This document shows, one piece after another, positions 7,200 to 15,300 of a stretch of 17,739 bases of DNA. The notes beneath the pieces are model-generated. The model was not told where the DNA came from and searched no databases. It saw nothing but the letters and a program-made list of their open reading frames with translations. A program made the translations under genes and the position numbers. Origin of the DNA: Pseudomonadota bacterium (GTDB taxonomy: Bacteria; Myxococcota_A; Polyangia; Haliangiales; Haliangiaceae); NCBI GenBank assembly GCA_023430775.1, contig JAEYYY010000854.1, forward strand, positions 1-17,739. Direction: 5' to 3'. Within the stretch, counting starts at the first letter, position 1. Each line of letters opens with the position of its first letter.

Positions 7200-8228
7200 A
7201 TGAGGTTCGCGTTGGTCTTGCTGGTGGCCTGCAGTGGGGGTTCGCAACCACCTCCGTCGACGGAACTCGACGCATCGATCGATCCGGTCGACCCGACGGA
7301 TCCCGATCCGCAACCACCGAGTCTACTGACTCGCTGTGGTGCCCCGCCGATGGGCGCACCGGTCGCGCCGCCGCCGCCGGTCTATGAAGGGGCTTGCCCG
7401 ACGATCGCGGCTGCGCCGGGGATCACGAGCCTGCGATCGTCGGGGGAAGACCGCGAGCTGATGATCGTGCAGCCCGCGACGATCGCGCCGGGCGAGCAGC
7501 TCCCGGTCGTCTTCATCTGGCACTGGCTCGGCGGCGAAGCGAGCGACGTCTACGAGAAGCTGTCGCTACAGAATGCGGTCGACGAGCAACGCTTCATCGC
7601 GGTGGTCCCGGAGGCCAAGGGCGACATCCTGTTTCGCTGGCCATTCGGGACGTCGCAGCCGGATTTGCGGATGGACGAGGAGATGCAGTTCTTCGACGAC
7701 ATGCTCGCGTGCGTCGCGGCGGCGCTGCCGATCGACAACAATTGCGTGTCGTCGATCGGCGTCAGTGCTGGAGCGCTGATGACGGCGCAGCTGGCGTCGC
7801 GTCGTTCGGAGCGGCTCGCGTCGTTCGCGTCGATCAGCGGTGGGGTTGGAGGCATGGCGCGGCCGTGGACACCGGCGACGCGCAAGCTGCCCGCGCTGGT
7901 GTTGTGGGGCGGTCCCGATGACTTCTATCCGGAGAACATTCCGCTCGAGCAGTTCGACGACGCATCGCTCGAGCTCGAGACGGGGCTCGAAGCCGACGGC
8001 CATCTGATCGTGGAGTGCGTCCACAACTGCGGCCACGATCTGCCGCCGTTCGAACCGCTCGAGGCCCCGAGCTTCGACCTGATCTGGCGGTTCGTGCTCG
8101 ATCACCCGTACTGGGCGCCGGCAGGCGAATCGATCTATCAGGAGCAGATGCCGGAAGCGGCGCCGAGCTGGTGTGCGATCGGCAAGGGGGCGGCGACGCC
8201 GCGCGCGGTGACCGAAGTCTGCCCGTAG
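7200..8228 (+). CDS. Alpha/beta-hydrolase lipoprotein, PHB-depolymerase/feruloyl-esterase type
   Basis: The product has 342 residues. MRFALVLLVACSGG is a lipoprotein signal (Cys11), followed by a Pro/Asp-rich linker to about residue 60. The catalytic domain has the oxyanion strand VVFIWHWLGG (104-112), the nucleophile elbow GVSAG (Ser189), an acidic residue in WGGPDDFYP (Asp240 or 241) and the His in NCGHDLPP (His279). This order fits the LpqC/esterase-depolymerase family, which hydrolyses ester bonds in polymers or feruloyl sugars; the actual substrate cannot be read. The frame extends upstream to a GTG at 7170, but only the ATG at 7200 places the lipobox correctly. There is no strong ribosome binding site. 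It lies with the protease upstream in a group of exported hydrolases. Confidence 0.82.
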   Translation: MRFALVLLVACSGGSQPPPSTELDASIDPVDPTDPDPQPPSLLTRCGAPPMGAPVAPPPPVYEGACPTIAAAPGITSLRSSGEDRELMIVQPATIAPGEQLPVVFIWHWLGGEASDVYEKLSLQNAVDEQRFIAVVPEAKGDILFRWPFGTSQPDLRMDEEMQFFDDMLACVAAALPIDNNCVSSIGVSAGALMTAQLASRRSERLASFASISGGVGGMARPWTPATRKLPALVLWGGPDDFYPENIPLEQFDDASLELETGLEADGHLIVECVHNCGHDLPPFEPLEAPSFDLIWRFVLDHPYWAPAGESIYQEQMPEAAPSWCAIGKGAATPRAVTEVCP

Positions 8229-8243
8229 GACCGGGCCGGGATC

Positions 8244-8265
8244 GGGTCCGCATCCGTTCGCCGGC
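8244..8265 (+). repeat. Short dispersed repeat, copy 2
   Basis: Same 22 bases as 502-523 except C for T in the GTTYGCC part. It lies in the 51-base gap between the esterase stop and the flotillin-like start, so it overlaps the expected promoter or leader of the latter. Confidence 0.5.
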
Positions 8266-8279
8266 GTTATGCTACGCGC

Positions 8280-9230
8280 GTGGGTGTCATGATCGCCGTC
8301 GTCGCCGGAGCCATGGTGGTGTTGATGCTGGCGGTCGCGCTGATCGCGAAGCTGAACTACCGTTCGGTGCCACCGGGGCGCGCGCTCGTGATCAACCGGG
8401 GGCGCGATCGAACGGTGTCGTTCACCGGTGCACTCGTGCTTCCGATCGTGCAACGCGCCGACGAGATCGACCTCGCCGTCAAGCAGGTGGTGATCGATCG
8501 GCGCGGCAAGGAAGGCGTGATCTGCGCCGATGGCCTGCGCGCAGACCTGACGGTCAACTTCTTCATCCGGGTCAACAAGACGATCGACGACGTGCTGCGC
8601 GTGGCCGATTCGATCGGTTGCGAACGCGCGACCGATCCACGAACGCTCGAGGAGCTGTTCTCGGCGAAGTTCTCCGAGGCGATCAAGACGGTCGCGAAGC
8701 AGCTCGAGCTGGAAGAGCTGTTCACGCAGCGTGAAGTCTTCAAGGACCAGATCATCCAGGTCATCGGCAGAGATCTGAATGGCTACATCCTCGACGACGC
8801 CGCGATCGACTACCTCGAGCAGACCCCACTCGAGCACCTCGATCCATCCAACGTGCTCGACGCGCAGGGCATCCGCAAGATTCGATCGCTCGCGGTCGAG
8901 CCGGCGAGCCAGCCGATGCGTTCGCGCGACCTCTTCAGCGAGCTCGCCGAGCTCGGCATACGTGACGTTCGGGTGGCGACCGAGATCTCGTGCGACGTCT
9001 CCCCGGAGCGCCCGGCGGTGACCCTCGAGATCGATGCCGACACCGAGCTGACCGACCTGCCCGCGAGCGTCACGCGAGGGCTGCTCGACGTGGTCGGGCG
9101 CTGCCAGCTCACGTGCAGGGATGGACGCGCGACCTTGCGCTGGCTCGACGGCGAAGTCGCTCGCGCGCAGCTCGTCGCCGGTGCCAGGCTCGTCCACGCG
9201 TTTCGCGACGGCGAGCAGGCGTATCGCTGA
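8280..9230 (+). CDS. Short flotillin-like SPFH protein with novel C-terminus
   Basis: The 316-residue product begins with one membrane helix (about 2-24, very hydrophobic) and RSVPPGRALVI, the normal entry into an SPFH/Band-7 domain. Residues 70-200 are strongly flotillin-like, including ADGLRADLTVNFFIRVNKT and the diagnostic IDYLEQTPLEHLDPSNVLDA followed by QGIRKI. Flotillins usually continue with about 200 residues of Glu/Ala coiled coil that drives oligomerisation. Here that is absent, and about 110 residues of a mixed alpha/beta sequence follow (from 210) that I do not recognise. GTG 8280 and ATG 8289 are both possible starts. SPFH proteins scaffold membrane microdomains. The next gene follows after 71 bases. 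Confidence 0.8.
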   Translation: MGVMIAVVAGAMVVLMLAVALIAKLNYRSVPPGRALVINRGRDRTVSFTGALVLPIVQRADEIDLAVKQVVIDRRGKEGVICADGLRADLTVNFFIRVNKTIDDVLRVADSIGCERATDPRTLEELFSAKFSEAIKTVAKQLELEELFTQREVFKDQIIQVIGRDLNGYILDDAAIDYLEQTPLEHLDPSNVLDAQGIRKIRSLAVEPASQPMRSRDLFSELAELGIRDVRVATEISCDVSPERPAVTLEIDADTELTDLPASVTRGLLDVVGRCQLTCRDGRATLRWLDGEVARAQLVAGARLVHAFRDGEQAYR

Positions 9231-9301
9231 TCGCGAGCCGCATTCGCGGAGCGCGTCGACTGGTTCGAGGCACTACTCGCCGATCGGATGACCGAGGTAT
9301 C

Positions 9302-10117
9302 GTGACTACCGTCGTGACTGACTTGCTCGCGCACCTCGCGACGCTTCCCGACGACTGGGACAGCTGGCTCGTCTATGCGGATCAGCTGACGGAGCGTGGC
9401 GACGACCGCGGCCAGCTTCTCGTGCTCGAGCACCGCGGCGACCGCGACGATCGCGAGCTCGTCCGCTTGCAGGCGGACGATTGGATCGCGACCTGGGCCG
9501 AGCACCTGGGGACCAACGATCCCGAGACCTATACGTGGATCCGCACGCTGGAGCGGCTCGCCGATCCACCGACGCCGCGAGATTTGCTGCCGGTCTTCGG
9601 GCGGCCGATCAGCCAGCTGATCGCGCTGTTCGATCTCGAGAACCCTACCCCGCCCGACCTGTCGCCGATCTTCGAGCTTCATCGCGAGCGCGTGTTCGAG
9701 ACAACGCTCGCGTGGATCGACCGCGTGTTCGATGGCGTACCGGTCCCCGACGCCGACCACTTGACGATCCATCAGGCCGAGGCCGCCGACAACTACGAGA
9801 CCTGCGATCGGTCGCGCGATCACCTCGGGCGCTGGCAGGACTTGCCGGAGACGCACCTCCTCGAGAACCAGTGGGCGCTGCCATATCTCGACGCGCAGGG
9901 CATCCACTACTACGTGCCCGCCGTGATGAGCTTCGCGTTGCGCCACCGGTGCCCGAGCGACTGGATCGTCGAGAGTCTCGGCTACAGTCTGCAGCGCTAC
10001 CGCGGCGAGACCGGCGGGTTGTTCGAGCGGTTCGATCCCGCGCAGCGGACCGCGACATACGCCTACGCGCTGGTCAGCGGTGACGCGCTTGCCGCGGCCC
10101 GGTGGCAGCCGGCCTGA
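9302..10117 (+). CDS. TIGR02996-type N-terminus with DUF6714-like C-terminus
   Basis: The 271-residue product opens with LLAHLATLPDDWDSWLVYAD followed by QLTERGDDRGQLLVLE. This is the short TIGR02996 domain, found in planctomycetes and myxobacteria, often before leucine-rich or other repeats. The C-terminal part (about 165-271), with LPETHLLENQWALPYLDAQG and HYYVPAVMSFALRH, resembles DUF6714. The middle is acidic and helical, with no repeats. GAGG lies six bases before GTG 9302, the best start; GTG 9314 is an alternative. The protein is predicted cytoplasmic. No function is known for either domain. It may be co-transcribed with the flotillin-like gene upstream. Confidence 0.68.
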   Translation: MTTVVTDLLAHLATLPDDWDSWLVYADQLTERGDDRGQLLVLEHRGDRDDRELVRLQADDWIATWAEHLGTNDPETYTWIRTLERLADPPTPRDLLPVFGRPISQLIALFDLENPTPPDLSPIFELHRERVFETTLAWIDRVFDGVPVPDADHLTIHQAEAADNYETCDRSRDHLGRWQDLPETHLLENQWALPYLDAQGIHYYVPAVMSFALRHRCPSDWIVESLGYSLQRYRGETGGLFERFDPAQRTATYAYALVSGDALAAARWQPA

Positions 10118-10189
10118 ACGTTCGCCCGCTCTTCGAGTCAGGCGACGATGCTGCTGGCCACGGTTGATGCGGCCGCGAGTCCGGGCGCC

Positions 10190-11104
10190 TCAGTCGTCCG
10201 CGGTCTCGACGATCACTTCGACACGATTGTTGATCACGCGACCATCGGGACTCTTGTTGTCGGCGATCGGCTCATCCTCGCCGTTGCCGACGGCCTGGAT
10301 GCGCTCGGCCGCGATGCCGAGCTGCACCAGGAAAGAGCGGATCGATTCGGCGCGCTCGAGCGACAGCTTGCGATTCACGCTCGCCGCGCCGATCGAGTCC
10401 GTGTGCGCCGCGACGACGATGCTGCGGCCCTTGTCGTACGTGTCGAGGACCTCGGCGAGCTTGCGCAGCTTGGTCTCCGCATACGGCAGGAGCACGCTGT
10501 CCTTGGCCTTGAACAGCACGGCGGCCGACAGGGTGATGATCGTGCCGCGGGCATCCTCCTTGACGCTCGCGACCTGTTCGAGCGACTTGATGACGCCCTG
10601 CAAGCGCGCCTCTGCGTCCGCCCGAGCGAGCTTCTCCTTCTCGAGCTCGCCCTCCTTCTGCTTCAGCTTCGAGCGCTTCTCGCGCAACTCGCGCTCCTGC
10701 GCTTCGAGCTCGGCCTGGGTCGTCGCGAGGATCTTCTGCGTGAGCCCGAGCTTCTCTCGCGATCGCTTGACGGACAGCTCGAGCAGCTCCTTGTAATCGC
10801 GATCGGCGGTCGTCTTCTCGTTCTGTGCTGCGACGAGGCCGGCGCTAGCCACGGCGGCCAGCACGTGCCGATGCGCGATGTAGGCCAGCGTTCGTGCGAG
10901 CTCGGGGTCGTGTTTGGGCGACGCGGCGAACTCGAGCTCCTGCTGCGCCGCGAGGAGCTTGTCGGGTACCAGCTTCTGGGCCGGACCGTTTGCCGCTTCC
11001 CGGTATGCCGCGCGCGCGTCGACGAGCTCGCGTGATGGCGCCGCCACGGCACAACCTCCGATCGCGAACGCTGCCCCGAGCAGCATCAGGTGCGGTGGTG
11101 ACAT
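10190..11104 (-). CDS. DUF4398 / coiled-coil / OmpA-like lipoprotein
   Basis: The product has 304 residues. MSPPHLMLLGAAFAIGGC is a lipoprotein signal (Cys18). Next comes a DUF4398 helix bundle (SRELVDARAAYREA to AAVASAGLVA, about 25-95), then a charged coiled coil of about 80 residues (ELEAQERELREKRSKLKQKE and onward). The C-terminal OmpA domain has TDSIGAASVNRKLSLERAES, GNGEDEPIADN and NNRVEVIVE. OmpA domains bind the diaminopimelate of peptidoglycan, so the protein probably bridges a membrane and the cell wall. The frame continues upstream of 11104, but those residues overlap the neighbouring gene and lack a signal peptide. The stop of the upstream gene is two bases before this ATG and GGAG lies before it, so the two genes are coupled. 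Confidence 0.88.
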   Translation of the reverse strand: MSPPHLMLLGAAFAIGGCAVAAPSRELVDARAAYREAANGPAQKLVPDKLLAAQQELEFAASPKHDPELARTLAYIAHRHVLAAVASAGLVAAQNEKTTADRDYKELLELSVKRSREKLGLTQKILATTQAELEAQERELREKRSKLKQKEGELEKEKLARADAEARLQGVIKSLEQVASVKEDARGTIITLSAAVLFKAKDSVLLPYAETKLRKLAEVLDTYDKGRSIVVAAHTDSIGAASVNRKLSLERAESIRSFLVQLGIAAERIQAVGNGEDEPIADNKSPDGRVINNRVEVIVETADD

Positions 11105-11106
11105 GG

Positions 11107-11469
11107 CTACTCGGTCTCCTTCCTCAACCGCTCGATCCGCCGCTTGGACTCGGTTGCTTCTGCGCGGGCCTGCGCCTCCTTTGTCAGCGTGATCGCGAGC
11201 TCGGCATCTGCCTCCGCGCGGCGGAGCAGCAGCTTCGCTTTGTCGTAGTCGACGTGCTCCGCGATCAACTGCTTCGCGGCAGTCAGCTGGTCGCGCGCGA
11301 GCTTGAGGTGCAACGCGGCCGTGGGGACAGCTGGAGCGCCAACTTCCTCGGCGCCGCGAATCGAGGCTTCGGAGTGCGTGAGCTGATACATCGGCGGCTT
11401 CGCGCCGCCGCCACACGCGCACCACGCGACGAGCAATGACGTGAATCGCGAGGCTCGCGCGTTGCTCAT
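11107..11469 (-). CDS. Small DUF4398 lipoprotein, first gene of the OmpA operon
   Basis: The product has 120 residues. A hydrophobic start (SLLVAWCACGGG) contains two candidate lipidation cysteines; neither gives a perfect lipobox. The mature part is a DUF4398 helix bundle: AALHLKLARDQLTAAKQLIA, then DYDKAKLLLRRAEADAELAI with conserved Ala/Leu spacing, and a charged tail KRRIERLRKETE. It directly precedes the DUF4398-OmpA gene, an arrangement I know from other myxobacteria, and the two similar helical domains may pair in the periplasm. The ATG at 11469 is the first start; no clear ribosome binding site precedes it. Confidence 0.8.
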   Translation of the reverse strand: MSNARASRFTSLLVAWCACGGGAKPPMYQLTHSEASIRGAEEVGAPAVPTAALHLKLARDQLTAAKQLIAEHVDYDKAKLLLRRAEADAELAITLTKEAQARAEATESKRRIERLRKETE

Positions 11470-11731
11470 GTGAAGAACTCTAGACGATCGATACGCGCGC
11501 CTACTACCGCACTACATCCGACAACATCGGCTTTCGCCCACCGTGAACATGGAGAGTGATCGGCCGTCTTCACGAAACCGCACTCGTCGACACCAATGTC
11601 GCGTGGGTTGGGACGTGTCGCATTTGCGATGCGCCGCGGCGCCGGGACATCACGCGTCAGCGCGCAGCACGGCCCGCCGTTTCGAAGACCTGTAGATCTC
11701 GGCGTGTGCGACGGCCACGACCACGTGTCCG
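11470..11731. promoter_or_regulatory. Divergent intergenic region
   Basis: These 262 bases separate the minus-strand OmpA operon from the plus-strand MORN gene and should hold promoters for both. I could not pick a reliable -35/-10 pair. Minus-strand open stretches here match no family. The plus-strand frame of the MORN gene is blocked by TAG at 11693-11695. Confidence 0.3.
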
Positions 11732-12721
11732 GTGGGTTCGAAACCGAGGACCGCACAGCACACGGAGGGCCGCGCGGAGTGGTGCGAGACGACGGACGGT
11801 GCATCGGCGAACATCCCAACTTCAGGACGAGCGTTCGACGGAAAGATCGGGATGGTGGTCAAGCCGGGTGGTATGCCCGGCGGAATCGAGGGGCCGTATT
11901 CGAGCTGGCATCCGAATGGACAGCTCGCGTCCCGTGGCGAGTACGTGAACCTCGGGGCGCGATCGGTTCCGGAGGGACTGTGGAGCTTCTGGTATCCCGA
12001 CGGGGCGCCGCGTCTGGTCGGTCGATATCACCGTGGTGAACCGCAAGGTTGCTTCGTCGGGTGGAACGAGAAGGGCGAGCGCAACACCGGCACGCTGCGG
12101 GGTGACGAGTTGCACTTCGAACGCTGCACGCCACCGGAGCAACCGAGCGAAGCGACGACGAGCGTCACGTTCGCCGACATTCATCTGCAGGGGATGGCTG
12201 GTCCGAATGACCTCGGCGCCGCGAGAGCGGTCGCGGTGGCACCGGATCCCGCGATGACCGTCGCCATGTCGGCAGGTGCTCGCAAGCGTCTCGGTCGGCT
12301 GCGTGTCGGTGCCGTGGGTGGGGTGCGGATCGGAAACGAGACCGGCTATCGCTCGCTGTCCTTCGGTGGAACCGCGGCGTGGGAACTGCCGCGTGTTCAT
12401 CGACGGGTCGACACCGAGATCGGCGTCGAGCTCGGTGTACAGCGGATCGGTGCGAGCGACGTGCAACGCAGGATGCAACCGGGCACGGCGTCGCTGTCGT
12501 TCTGGAGTCCGTTGCCGGCGGCGCAGCTGAGCGTCGCGTTCGCGCTGTCGCCGGCGCTGGAAGCGATTGTCGGAGCGCGCGTCGACGGAGTCCCAGACTA
12601 CGAGGTCGATCGACAAGTGGTCTATTGCGGACTGGGTTGCTCGCAACCGATGGCAGAGACTTGGACGATCGGAGGGGTCTCGTATGGCCTCGTCCTCGGA
12701 TTCCGATTCTTGCTCCAGTGA
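11732..12721 (+). CDS. MORN-repeat protein with C-terminal beta-barrel-like domain; 5' end doubtful
   Basis: From GTG 11732 the product has 329 residues. Residues about 50-110 hold MORN_2-type repeats (GPYSSWHPNGQLASRGEY, GLWSFWYPDG, GRYHRGEPQGCFVGWNEKGE). After a linker, residues about 185-329 alternate in the manner of an outer-membrane beta barrel and end GLVLGFRFLLQ. Such a barrel needs a signal peptide, but none follows GTG 11732. The frame is open back to a TAG at 11693, and residues just before the GTG (TCPVGSK, with EWC further on) look like the mature N-terminus of exported MORN proteins. So the signal-coding part is either lost, frameshifted or replaced. The fold calls rest on pattern reading. 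It may be a decaying gene. Confidence 0.62.
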   Translation: MGSKPRTAQHTEGRAEWCETTDGASANIPTSGRAFDGKIGMVVKPGGMPGGIEGPYSSWHPNGQLASRGEYVNLGARSVPEGLWSFWYPDGAPRLVGRYHRGEPQGCFVGWNEKGERNTGTLRGDELHFERCTPPEQPSEATTSVTFADIHLQGMAGPNDLGAARAVAVAPDPAMTVAMSAGARKRLGRLRVGAVGGVRIGNETGYRSLSFGGTAAWELPRVHRRVDTEIGVELGVQRIGASDVQRRMQPGTASLSFWSPLPAAQLSVAFALSPALEAIVGARVDGVPDYEVDRQVVYCGLGCSQPMAETWTIGGVSYGLVLGFRFLLQ

Positions 12722-12853
12722 CAGCGACTGTGCGAAGGCGCTCGGCGGTGTTGAAGTGCGCCGCGCGCCGCGCGAGCCCGCCCGGCAAGTGGCCGCCAGG
12801 CGTGGTCCTGTTCGTGGTGTGGGGTTGGTGCGATTCGTGGACCGAGTGACGTC

Positions 12854-13756
12854 ATGGTCGACGACGCCCTCGGCCTCCTTCGCACGCCGTTTCTCGAGAT
12901 CTCGGGGACGCAGATCACCGCCCTTTCCCTGATCACCGCGATCGTGATCGTGGTCGCCGCTCGGCTGGTCGCGGGCATCCTGTCCCGCAGCCTCGAGCGC
13001 CTGTTCGCGAGGCGCTCCGTCGACGCCAGCGTCGGGTTCGCGGTCACCAAGATCCTTCGCTGGGTCGCGGTGATGGTCGGCGCGCTGGTGGCGCTGACCA
13101 CGATCGGGATGGACATGAACGCCGTGCTTGCCGTGCTCGCGGTGCTCCTCGTCGGCATCGGCTTCGGCCTCCAGAAGGTGGCCGAGAACTTCATCTCCGG
13201 GCTGATCCTGCTCGTCGAGCGGCCGTTGCGGATCGGCGACTTCGTCGAGGTCGATGATCGCAAGGGTACGATCGAGGACATCGGGCTGCGCGCCACCAAG
13301 CTGACCACCCGGGATGGCCTCACGTATCTGATCCCGAACGCCGAGCTGGTGTCGAAGCGCGTCACCAACTACACGAGCCCGTCGGCGAGTCTTCGCATCT
13401 GGGTGCCGGTGCGCGTCTCCTACGGTACCGACCTCGGCCTGGCGAGCCGCGTGCTGCTCCAGGTCGCTGCCCGCGAGGCCCTCGTGCTCGAGACGCCTGC
13501 CCCCGAGGTGCGTCATCAAGGCTTCGGCGACTCGAGCATCGATCTCGCCCTCGTCGTGTGGATCGCGAACGCCGACGATGACGACGAGGCGATGTCAGCG
13601 CTGCACTTCGCGATCTCCGAGGCGTTCGCCTCCCACTCGATCGAGATCCCGTTCCCGCAACGCGACCTGCACGTCCTCCCCGCCGAGCCGGCCCGAGAGC
13701 GCCGCACCCCGCGGCCTCGTGGCACCGAGCCGCCGGAGCTGCTACCGCGGCGGTGA
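12854..13756 (+). CDS. Small mechanosensitive channel, MscS family
   Basis: The 300-residue product has three membrane helices: about 20-44, 65-86, and the pore-lining helix 88-120 with the Gly/Ala-rich VGIGFGLQKVAENFISGLIL. The cytoplasmic beta domain follows: ERPLRIGDFVEVDDRKGTIE, IGLRATKLTTRDGLTYLIPN and SKRVTNYT. These are standard MscS signatures. The C-terminal alpha/beta domain ends with IPFPQRDLHVLP and a Pro/Arg tail. MscS channels release solutes on hypo-osmotic shock. The length is close to E. coli MscS, so this is the short type. The ribosome binding site is weak. The preceding 132 bases hold no gene. Confidence 0.92.
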   Translation: MVDDALGLLRTPFLEISGTQITALSLITAIVIVVAARLVAGILSRSLERLFARRSVDASVGFAVTKILRWVAVMVGALVALTTIGMDMNAVLAVLAVLLVGIGFGLQKVAENFISGLILLVERPLRIGDFVEVDDRKGTIEDIGLRATKLTTRDGLTYLIPNAELVSKRVTNYTSPSASLRIWVPVRVSYGTDLGLASRVLLQVAAREALVLETPAPEVRHQGFGDSSIDLALVVWIANADDDDEAMSALHFAISEAFASHSIEIPFPQRDLHVLPAEPARERRTPRPRGTEPPELLPRR

Positions 13757-13885
13757 CTGATCGACATTCGGCTGACCCGGATACGCCTCGCGGCTTCTTC
13801 AACCGCGACCACCCTGCCGCGCTGTTCGCACTCGGCGAGATCCGCGCACCACGTCGCGGCGTGAATCGGCGCCGGCAGTGGTGAT

Positions 13886-13921
13886 CAGCCGGGGGCGCTG
13901 CGCCAGCCGGGGGCGCTGCGC
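13886..13921 (+). repeat. 18-base tandem duplication upstream of WG-repeat gene
   Basis: CAGCCGGGGGCGCTGCGC occurs twice head to tail without difference, ending 30 bases before the ATG at 13952. A third, partial GAGCCGGCG follows. It falls where a promoter or leader would be, so copy number could affect expression; equally it may be neutral slippage. Confidence 0.6.
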
Positions 13922-13951
13922 GAGCCGGCGTTTCGAGGCAGTATCGTCGCG

Positions 13952-15298
13952 ATGGCCGGAAAGGGACGCGCGTCGAAGAAGCCAAAACCCACGCCGAAAC
14001 CGAACCCGAAGCCCTCGACGAAGGCGAAGCCCACACCGAACGCGAAGCCCTCGCCGACCACGAAGCCCTCGCCGACCACGAAGCCCACGCCGAAGGCGAA
14101 GCCCACGCCGAAGGCGAAGCCCTCGCCGAAGGCGAAGCCCTCGTCGAAGCAGAAGGCCACGCCGACCACGAGGCCCACGGCGAGGCCGAACGCGAAGACG
14201 GTGCTGCGCGTCGGCTACCAGCGCGACGGCGAATGGGTGATCGAGCCGCGGTACGAGCAAAGCTGGAAGTTCTCCCACGGTCTCGCCGCGGTGATGGTGG
14301 GCGGCAAGTGGGGCTACATCGATCGCACGGGCACGATGGTGATCGAGCCGCAGTTCGTCGAGGCCAGCGGCTTCGACCATCACTTCGCACAGGTCGTGCT
14401 CGCGAATGGCACCCATGCCTATATCGATCGTCGCGGTGCGGTGGCGTTCCTGCACCGCGACCAGGGTTCGGACGGTCTGTTCGCGGTCCGGACCGAGGGA
14501 TTTCACGCCTGGGATGCCAAATGGGGCTATCGCGACATCGCGACCGGCGAGCTCGTGATCGAACCGAAGTTCGCAGACGCCGGGAAGTTCTTCGGTGACC
14601 ACGCGACCGCGAGCATCTGGATCCCCGAGGTCGGCGCGCGTTCCGGCATGATCGATCGCTCGGGCGCGTGGGTGCTCCCGCCGACGTACCTGCTCGCGAA
14701 CGGCATGGAGAAGCGCGGCGGCATCTTCGTCATCAAGCAGGAGCCCGATGTCTACCTCCACGGCATCGTCGCGCCCGACGGGACCATCGTCGAGCCGTTC
14801 GAGAACCGCCACCTCAAGCCCGACATCTCTCGCTACGACATGGAGCCCCGCGGCCCGACGGCCGAGGACCGCGCGCTCGTCCGCACCGAGGTGAAGGTCC
14901 CCGCGCAGCCAGCGCCGGAGGACGCCGGGAAGTTCCCATTCCGGTTCCACGGTCACGGAGCCACCGACGCGGAGACCAGCCTCGTCTACCGCGTGCGACT
15001 CGTGAATCCATCCGCGGTGGCGGAGGCGTGCGCGTACCTCGAGGAGGTCTACCTGGCCGGGTTCGACGGCGACATCGCACGAGACGGTGCGTTCTTCGCG
15101 GTCACGGTCTACTGCAGCGATGTCGGCGGCGCGTATGCCGACGAGCAGGCCGACTACTGGCTGCGCGCGCTGCACGAGCGTCATCCGATCGCCGAGGTCG
15201 TCAGCCTGAGGATCTCCGATGTCGCGGACAGCGAGTGGTCGCGGTGGACCCTGCGGCAACAAGCAGAGCCCGACGACGGCCCGCGGTTCGGTTGCTGA
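13952..15298 (+). CDS. WG-repeat protein with Lys/Pro-rich N-terminal tail
   Basis: The product has 448 residues. Residues 1-82 are almost only Lys, Pro, Thr, Ser and Ala, with eight six-residue units (KPSTKA to KPSSKQ, residues 20-67). WG repeats follow at about 88-260: EWVIEPRYEQSWKFSHGLAA, KWGYIDRTGTMVIEPQF, then a degenerate unit with AYIDRRG, and KWGYRDIATGELVIEPKF. Residues 330-440 form a separate alpha/beta domain (LVYRVRLVNPSAVAEACAYL, FFAVTVYC, WLRALHERHP) that I do not recognise. There is no signal peptide. WG repeats are thought to mediate protein contacts; the basic tail could bind DNA, RNA or acidic partners, but that is a guess. A 687-codon open frame on the opposite strand is a by-product of the repeats and high GC. 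Confidence 0.83.
   Translation: MAGKGRASKKPKPTPKPNPKPSTKAKPTPNAKPSPTTKPSPTTKPTPKAKPTPKAKPSPKAKPSSKQKATPTTRPTARPNAKTVLRVGYQRDGEWVIEPRYEQSWKFSHGLAAVMVGGKWGYIDRTGTMVIEPQFVEASGFDHHFAQVVLANGTHAYIDRRGAVAFLHRDQGSDGLFAVRTEGFHAWDAKWGYRDIATGELVIEPKFADAGKFFGDHATASIWIPEVGARSGMIDRSGAWVLPPTYLLANGMEKRGGIFVIKQEPDVYLHGIVAPDGTIVEPFENRHLKPDISRYDMEPRGPTAEDRALVRTEVKVPAQPAPEDAGKFPFRFHGHGATDAETSLVYRVRLVNPSAVAEACAYLEEVYLAGFDGDIARDGAFFAVTVYCSDVGGAYADEQADYWLRALHERHPIAEVVSLRISDVADSEWSRWTLRQQAEPDDGPRFGC
14009..14152 (+). repeat. 18-base coding repeat (KPxPxx units)
   Basis: Eight consecutive 18-base units encode hexapeptides beginning Lys-Pro. Adjacent pairs such as KPSPTT-KPSPTT and KPTPKA-KPTPKA are nearly identical at DNA level, which points to recent slippage or unequal crossing-over. 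Unit number is expected to vary among strains. Confidence 0.75.
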
Positions 15299-15300
15299 CC

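Noticed and set aside
7566..9197. 543-codon open frame on the minus strand
   Set aside because: It lies opposite the esterase and flotillin-like genes, which have clear family motifs. Its Arg/His-rich composition is typical of antisense frames in high-GC DNA.
11822..13519. 565-codon open frame on the minus strand
   Set aside because: It is antisense to the MORN and MscS genes, contains no recognisable domain and is Arg/His/Asp-rich.
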